A DNA stretch of 64,000 nucleotides from the NCBI RefSeq assembly GCF_002127325.2, contig NC_035438.2:90396385-90460384 (forward strand), read 5' to 3'. Shown here piece after piece: positions 57,990-64,000 of this stretch (positions are counted from its first letter, which is position 1; each line of letters starts with the position of its first letter). The position numbers and the translations under genes are program-made. The notes under the pieces were generated by a model. The model saw nothing but the letters and a program-made list of their open reading frames with translations. It had not been told where the DNA came from and did no database searches. The stretch comes from Helianthus annuus (Eukaryota; Streptophyta; Magnoliopsida; Asterales; Asteraceae).

Positions 57990-58002
57990 GTCTCCCCTAC
58001 TT
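57990..58002 (-). other. Polypurine tract of the gag-only gypsy element
   Basis: Minus strand AAGTAGGGGAGAC next to the 3' LTR, preceded by the TTTCGGGACGAAATTTCC palindromic block common in Tekay-type elements. Confidence 0.85.
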
Positions 58003-58110
58003 TAGGAAATTTCGTCCCGAAATTTATTCGTAGGAGTCTATTTGTGACTCTGCCAAATAACCATCAGTAATATGCAAAGCAATATCCTGTCATTTCCTTG
58101 ACGGTCGTTC

Positions 58111-58700
58111 TTCAGAAACGAAAATGAACAGACGGAGTCATTTTCAATGGTTGCTTTATCAGAAACGGAAATGAAGGATTACACAACGGATATTGATTTT
58201 CTCAACGGATAAATCTTCAGAAACGAAAATGCACTAACGGAGTCATTTTCAACGGTTGCTCCCTCAGAGTTGGAAATGAAAGATTTACACAACGGATATT
58301 GATTTCCTCAACGGATAAATCTTCAGAAATGAAAATGAACTAACGGAGTCATTTTCAACGGTTGCTTCATCAGAGTTGGAAATGAAGGATTACACAACGG
58401 ATATTCATTTCCCCAACGGATAATTCTTCAGAAACGAAAATGAACTAACGGAGTCATTTTCAACGGTTGCTTCATCAGAGTTGGAAATGAAGGATTACAC
58501 AACGGATATTCATTTCCCCAACGGATAATTCTTCAGAAACGAAAATGAACTAACGGAGTCATTTTCAACGGTTGCTTCATCAGGGTTGGAAATGAAGGAT
58601 TACACAACGGATATTCATTTCCCCAACGGATAATTCTTCAGAAACGAAAATGAACTAACGGAGTCATTTTCAACGGTTGCTTCATCAGAGTTGGAAAATG
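58111..58700 (-). repeat. 105-bp tandem repeat, six copies, rich in AACGG
   Basis: Copies begin at TTCAGAAACGAAAATG at 58111, 58216, 58322, 58427, 58532 and 58637 (the last partial). Copies 4-6 are almost identical; copies 1-3 are more diverged. Full units carry up to four AACGG words (CTAACGGAG, TCAACGGTT, ACAACGGAT, CCAACGGAT), about 21 in all. It lies in the 3' untranslated part of the gag transcript. Confidence 0.9.
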
Positions 58701-59763
58701 AACAGGGTTAACTCTAGACACATGACAGAACTTGCTGTGATTTCTGTGCACTAAATTCCATAATTATGTATGCATCCATAATTACGTAATCCCTTGCACA
58801 GTCCGCACAGTTTGTTTTGTAATGTTTTGGGGAAGGATATCAAACTTATGATGAGGGTGACTAGACTTCCATCAGGTCCTTTTAATTAGATCGACAGGGG
58901 ATCCTCTTAGTTAGGCCACCAAGGAGTCCTGTCAGCTATATAATCACATGATATCCCTAACCAGATTCTTGGATGAATCTGTTTAACTAGACCACTCAAG
59001 GGGTCTAATTATGAAGTAGTACTTTATAATCCAAGGGACTTAACTATAACATAGAAGTCCATTGAGGATTTTAAGTAATACCTTTGGGTATCCTACTATG
59101 AATCTCTTGTACAAGGATATGTAAGATTCTACGAAGATTTGGATAACATAATTTGGATCACACGACAACACATAAGGGAACACATAAGCACAAAGTCACA
59201 TAATTGTTTAACTTAATTATAATTCGTTATTAACTTGTTATTGATTGAATACGGATATGGAAACCAATAGACGGGTCTCAATGTTCACGGGAATCTATCT
59301 GAGAAGATAGAAAGATCTCCCAAAACTTGATTTTTGATTACAAGGAATTATCACATTCGAATTTAGGTATACAACAATTAAGGACTTACGAGAAATCCTT
59401 AGGTACCCTATTAAGGACTTATAGTGGTACTTTGGGTATTCGTCATGTGTTGTAACTTGCGCCTTGTACTTCGTTTTTCTTAGAAGAAACGGGTACCTAG
59501 GAATTACGTGGAAGACGCAAGAGATCATAGAATGGGAGAATTTTAGGGGTAGTTTGTTCTTCAAGGAATACGGTTCCTTGATTGTCGGTATCGTAAGGGA
59601 TATGTCGTCTATACGTGCAACCACAGAAATACATTGTAATGTAAATAAAAGATTTATTTATAAACAATGATAACAACTGTTTCTTGGATCTTGACAACAA
59701 AAGAAAATAATACATAAGACGTGATTATTTCTAAACGATGTTGTCTTCTAGTTAGTCAGATGC
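58701..59763 (-). other. Non-coding segment between gag and the tandem repeat
   Basis: About 1.06 kb where pol would be expected. No RT, protease or integrase motif in any frame. A 109-codon open stretch (59624-59295) matches nothing I know. Confidence 0.7.
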
Positions 59764-60871
59764 TTATCCCTGTGCTGGATTTGCATTAGCAAGCCTTGGG
59801 CAATTTCTTCGGAAATGACCCATCTCGCCACAGTTGAAACAAGAGCCTGGTAGAAAACGACCTTGAGCAGGATTGTTGCCAGCTTGGTTTGGCGCAGCTG
59901 CAGCTGGGCAAACTCTTGCTGTGTGGCCTATGAGTCCACAAGTTTGGCATTTGCGGCACTGTACATTGGCGTGATGATGGAGGCTACATTGGTTGCACAA
60001 GGGTGCAGTTCCATTGTATGGTTTTCTAGCAGGGGGTTGAGCTGGTTGGTTGGGGACGGCTTGACCATTGTGAGCGACCACGGCGAAGTTCTGAGAAGCC
60101 TTCCGCTTCTTTGACTTCATAGGGGATTCAGTCTGTTCATCCATGGTCTTTGATTCCACGATTGGGTTCGATTCCCCGACCGGTTTCTTCTCACCTTTTC
60201 GGAAAAGTTTACCTTTCCTGATCTTTGATTCAGTCAAGGTTGCAGATAGCTCAATGGCCTGTCTAACTGTAGTAGGGTTGCTACCAGTCACAATGTCTTG
60301 TATTGAGTCAGGGAGGCCATCAATGTACTTTTCGATTGCCTTATCCAAAGGTGTAACCATATCCGGGCCTAACAAACTTAACTCCTCATAACGATCCGTG
60401 TAGGCTCGATGCTCACCGCTAACTTGCTTAAGATCGTCGAACTCCGTTTCCAAGGTCCTGATCTCGTGTCGAGGACAGAATTCGTTCATCATTAGAGCTC
60501 GAAGTTCTTGCCATGTTTGAGCCAGTGCCACATCGGCACCCCTATCTCTCATCATACCATTCCACCATGTCAAAGCTCGTTTCTCAAAGATGCTAGATGT
60601 GAATTCTACCTTTCGCTCGTTTGGACATTGAACATGTCTGAAGGTGCTCTCTAAACTCTCGAACCATTGTAGAAGTGCAGTCGCTCCTTGAGACCCATAA
60701 AACTTTGATGGCTTAGCCGAGTTGAACGTCTTGAAGTTGCAGGGGGGCATGATTGTTGTTGTTGGCTTGGTTCCATTGAGCAAAGAGGTTTGGGAATTGA
60801 GCAGCCATCTGCTGTGCAATGATCTCTGCCAGTTCGGCAGTTGCTATCTGGTTTTCGCGTCGAGGAGGCAT
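59764..60871 (-). pseudogene. gag: Gypsy gag with three zinc knuckles, one frameshift
   Basis: Start ATG at 60871 (MPPRRENQIATAELAEIIAQ). An extra C in a C6 run near 60744-60749 (minus) shifts the frame; the rest is open to TAA at 59766-59764. The core is the retrotransposon gag domain (PF03732 type: FYGSQGATALLQWFESLEST, ALTWWNGMMRDRG, WQELRALMMNEFCPRHEIRT). Three CCHC knuckles follow: CNQCSLHHHANVQC, CQTCGLIGHTARVC and CFNCGEMGHFRRNC. About 369 codons in total. The single homopolymer indel is the only lesion, so it could be recent or a sequencing error. Confidence 0.9.
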
Positions 60872-61460
60872 TCTAAAAGAGAAACAAGAAGAAAACAAAT
60901 GAAATGGCATTGGGTAAGAATAGGATGTTACAATTACCGACCATAATCATGGTTGATGGTCATTTGTTTGAACCACGAAGCAAACAAACAACACCAAGGC
61001 TGAATCAAAGCAAATAGATCCTCATAGTGTATCGCGAAGACATGCTCGCCTATAAGTGGACACTCACCCCAAGAGTTCCCAGGTAAGAGTGACTGGTCCG
61101 ATTATGTGGATTTGTACGAACACTCTAACCTTAGACAGAACACCCAGGGTACAGGCATTCACTCTTCCAGTTTGCATGTGTTCACACTATTTTGGACCCA
61201 AAACATTGACGAGAGTTTTGAAAATTCAAAGGGGTTCAAAATCTTATCACAGAGGGTTCAAAACCTAGAAATCAATCATCCTAGAACAGATGATTAGTTT
61301 TCAAAGCGGTTTTGAAATTTATGTTCTTGTTGTGGTCGTCGCCCAAGGATAAGTGACGGTATTGTTTTATGACTAAACGCAAGTAAACTCGCGTTAGGGT
61401 CCTAGGAAGGCTATAGACTAGGTCAAAGCATTACTAATAACCTAATTCCCTATAACCATT
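60872..61460 (-). other. Untranslated leader of the gag-only gypsy element
   Basis: Between primer site and gag start. No ORF of interest was found. Confidence 0.6.
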
Positions 61461-61474
61461 GGCTCTGATACCAA
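61461..61474 (-). other. Primer binding site (initiator tRNA-Met) of the gypsy element
   Basis: Minus strand TTGGTATCAGAGCC, six bases from the 5' LTR. Confidence 0.9.
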
Positions 61475-61480
61475 CTTTTC

Positions 61481-64000
61481 TGTCACACCCCGGCCGCGTA
61501 TAACGTGCAACCGCGGCGGAAACGCCGGGGAGTGTTGTGGACAGAATCAATTGTTTCAAATCCATGGCAATTGAAGTTTCATTTTATTGATCATATATGA
61601 AAGTATACATTGTTTAAACAAGAACCAAAGAGTACATAACATGAATTAACTAGTTCTTGTCTCGTTTTAAGTCACTAAGGCACAGGTCCGCCTAAGTATG
61701 TCTTGATAAGTCCTACGCATCATTTCCTGAAAACACATGTGAAAATAGGTACGTCAGCATAAAAATGCCTGTGAGATACATTGGTTTTGTGAAAACGGAA
61801 TTCATGACTTATGTTTGAGAAAATGTTTAGTCATGAACCTTGTAATTTGCTTTGTCTTGTAAATCATTTGAAAAACGATAAGAGCAGATGATATGTATAA
61901 ATAAGGGAACACTGTATGGTTAAACGGATAACCATGCAAAATGAGTTTGTATAAGATAAGTCGTTTGTAAAACAATGTCTCGTGAAAAGTGTGTTATTTG
62001 TATAAAATGTCATATGTCTCAAATTGAAATGATTCAAATAACGCTACGATATGTAATACCATACAAACATTTATATATAGGAAGTACCAGCGGGGTATCC
62101 ACCATGCTTGTATCATATTACACACGCCTCGTTACTTAATCACTTACTCAAACCAAACCATCAAGATGAAATGTTTAACAATTGTGGAAATGTTTATGTA
62201 TAGTCAAATGTCTATTGTCAAATGTAAATCATGTCAACGGATACAACTGGTTTACACGGTTCAATGGTTACAAACGGTTCATATAATCGAAGGGTTAAGA
62301 CGGTTCACATAGTCAAATGGTTACAACGGTTCAAAATGTAGTACAATGTGTTCATATGCTGGATGAGCATATGCAACAGAAATGCAATGTAAAACAATGT
62401 ACTAAGTATGCACACAATGGGCATACATAGCATGAAATGTAATGTAAAACAATGTACTAAGTACGCACACAATGGGCATACATAGCATGAAATGTAATGT
62501 AAAACAATGTACTAAGTACGCACACAATGGGCATACATAGCATGAAATGTAATGAAATCATGTACTATAATGTACTAACGAACATAGCCGGTATATGATG
62601 TGACAACATGGAAAGCATGAAAGTAACAAGTAGGCACATGTGTTTCACCCCAAAACAGTTTGGAAAACAGTAAAAGAGGGGTTCAATGTACTCACCTTCG
62701 ATTGCTTTGAATTCCTTGTGTAATAATCACACAATGCTAGAGATCATGGGATATCAAACGACACCTAATAGGTAGCTATATTTATATACCGGACCAAAAT
62801 CGGAAGGATCGGATAGTATGCGGGTTCGTAAACCAAACGAGTATGGAGACTCGTGTAATATGGTCTAACAAAGCCTACATACTAAAATGAAACCTAACCT
62901 AAGTGCTTGCGACCCATTACGACCCGTTTAGGTAGCTTATGCTACCTTAACGCGTCGTTCGCGTATAACGCGTTTGGAATGCCTAACATCGTGACCACAA
63001 GGTATAACCTCGGAAGGTTATAGTTATGGTCACCTAATGTGTTTGGTCAGATCCTAATGATCGACCAAATTGGTCGGGTTCGAAAGTATAAGCGATGGTT
63101 TAGATCGCTTACCTTACGACCCTATATAAGCACTATACTAAAAGTGACGAGCTAAGCATGTTAGAACATGCTTAACTAAGTTTAGAAAACAGGTTTGGCA
63201 TCAAAACAAACGACTTTGATGCTCACGAGTAGTTTGGTTACAAAATACGCAAGAATGCGCATTTTGGCCGAAACTACGACTCGTCACTAAGCCTAGATAA
63301 CGTGGTAATCAGTAGGTATAGTCGCCATGGACTATAACCATCGTGATCACGCTCACGTTATGAAGTTCCAAAGAACTTCGTGTTGACGATAGGCTGGTCA
63401 ATTTAGAAAGTCAACAAAACATTGACTTTCGGACTCGAAAAGCGAATAAGAGAAGGAAAGAACACTTACGAAGGGTCCCCGAATGCTAATCTAGATCAAA
63501 ATGGCTCAGGTATGAAACAAAGGTTCCAACTTAGAGCTTTTGATCAGATTTTTGTGGGTTTTCACCAAAGGGGGGGGGTATTTATAGGAAAAGTAAAGCC
63601 GTTAGGATCGTTTCTTGAATTTCGTGCCACGATCTGAAGCGTACACTTGTCACAAAGTTGTGGTGGCTCAAAATGACCCTTAGCTCCTGAAATGGTGAAA
63701 GGGCATTGCCCTTTGGTGTGTTTGAAAGGCCAAATTTGCAAGAAAGACAAAATTTTTGTTACTGAAAGGGCCATGCGGCCCGCATCAGGATTAGACAAAA
63801 CTCAGGCGGGCCGCCTGGGCCTGTCTGATCTGCACATACTTTCAGAAATGGCAGTTTTGGTCCCTGTTGCGTATTTAAGCCATTTCCGACACTTCTAAGG
63901 CCCGTAAAGCCAACTTTAAGGCCCTAAAATGATGCCTAAACATTGTGGACATGAAACATGCTCAAAAATATGCCGGATGTTGGTTCGTTTGGCCGTACGA
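61481..64000 (-). repeat. Gypsy 5' LTR, truncated by the window end
   Basis: 2520 bp of the LTR are visible, starting TGTCACACCCCGG. It is uninterrupted at the site (about 62405) where the other LTR holds the 18-kb copia/LARD insertion, which fixes the insertion boundaries. Confidence 0.94.
62410..62570 (-). repeat. 55-bp tandem repeat inside the gypsy LTR, three copies
   Basis: Copies start at 62410, 62465 and 62520 with GCACACAATGGGCATACATA. The counterpart in the other LTR begins at about 55733. Confidence 0.88.

Larger units (their letters stand above)
36827..64000 (-). mobile_element. gag-only Ty3/gypsy element with 3.2-kb LTRs, right LTR cut by the window
   Basis: The left (3') LTR is 36827-37757 plus 55738-57989; the right (5') LTR is 61481 to beyond 64000. 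The internal region is only 3491 bp and on the minus strand holds an initiator-Met primer site, one gag ORF with a single frameshift, a six-copy 105-bp tandem repeat and a polypurine tract. There is no protease, RT or integrase. Long LTRs, the primer site and the gag type suggest the Tekay chromovirus lineage. About 13 differences in the first 930 bp of LTR by eye (1.4%). This layout is what has been called TR-GAG. Confidence 0.88.

Noticed and set aside
58111..58700. Direct-repeat array that could suggest CRISPR
   Set aside because: Units are contiguous 105-bp tandem copies without unique spacers, in a eukaryotic retrotransposon.
59295..59624. 109-codon frame between gag and the tandem repeat of the gypsy element, considered as a pol remnant
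   Set aside because: No RT, RNase H, protease or integrase motif is visible, and the frame contains none of the catalytic signatures.

Overview
This window looks like a plant nuclear genome, most likely from the daisy family (Asteraceae). I infer that from the retrotransposon families, above all the Tat-type antisense 'putative gypsy type transposase' reading frame and the composition of the copia gag proteins; a database search would be needed to confirm it. I found no intact cellular gene. The window is almost entirely nested mobile DNA. The only host-gene-like coding sequence is a broken galacturonosyltransferase-like fragment carried inside a Helitron.

Layout. 1-3324: 3' part of a decayed Ty1/copia element (integrase, RT, RNase H, 3' LTR). 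3545-9118: two Helitron 3' ends. One belongs to a complete-looking 4.8 kb Helitron (4327-9118, minus strand) holding a GAUT-like gene fragment and a hAT-type MITE. 9481-10882: a TA-microsatellite-flanked element, a SINE candidate and a MITE. 11163-27993: a decayed Ty3/gypsy Tat element (minus) with gag, RT, RNase H, a second RNase H, integrase and an antisense ORF. That antisense ORF is split by a gag-only copia element (13064-20072) with an intact 1214-codon gag. 28340-33299: a SINE with a perfect 15-bp target duplication, a 43-bp minisatellite, and a 5'-truncated LINE split by a solo LTR that itself holds a MITE. 33548-36826: six consecutive elements joined by TA repeats.

36827-64000: three retrotransposons inside one another. 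The outermost is a gag-only gypsy element (minus) with 3.2 kb LTRs. Its left LTR is split by a second gag-only copia element (37758-55732, minus). The gag of that element is split by a large non-coding gypsy derivative (40342-50650, plus) with 3.9 kb, nearly identical LTRs. By-eye LTR divergence follows the nesting order (about 1.4%, 0.9% and 0.3%).

How it works together. Four of the five elements whose internal regions lie in the window and whose LTRs can be paired lack any pol or have only dead pol, so their movement would have needed enzymes from elsewhere. The two gag-only copia elements keep multiple polypurine tracts, primer sites and a large gag. They also carry dense arrays of a short motif in LTR and leader, but the motif differs between them. 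That swap of motif within one architecture, and the chain of TA-linked palindromic elements, are the least explained signals here.
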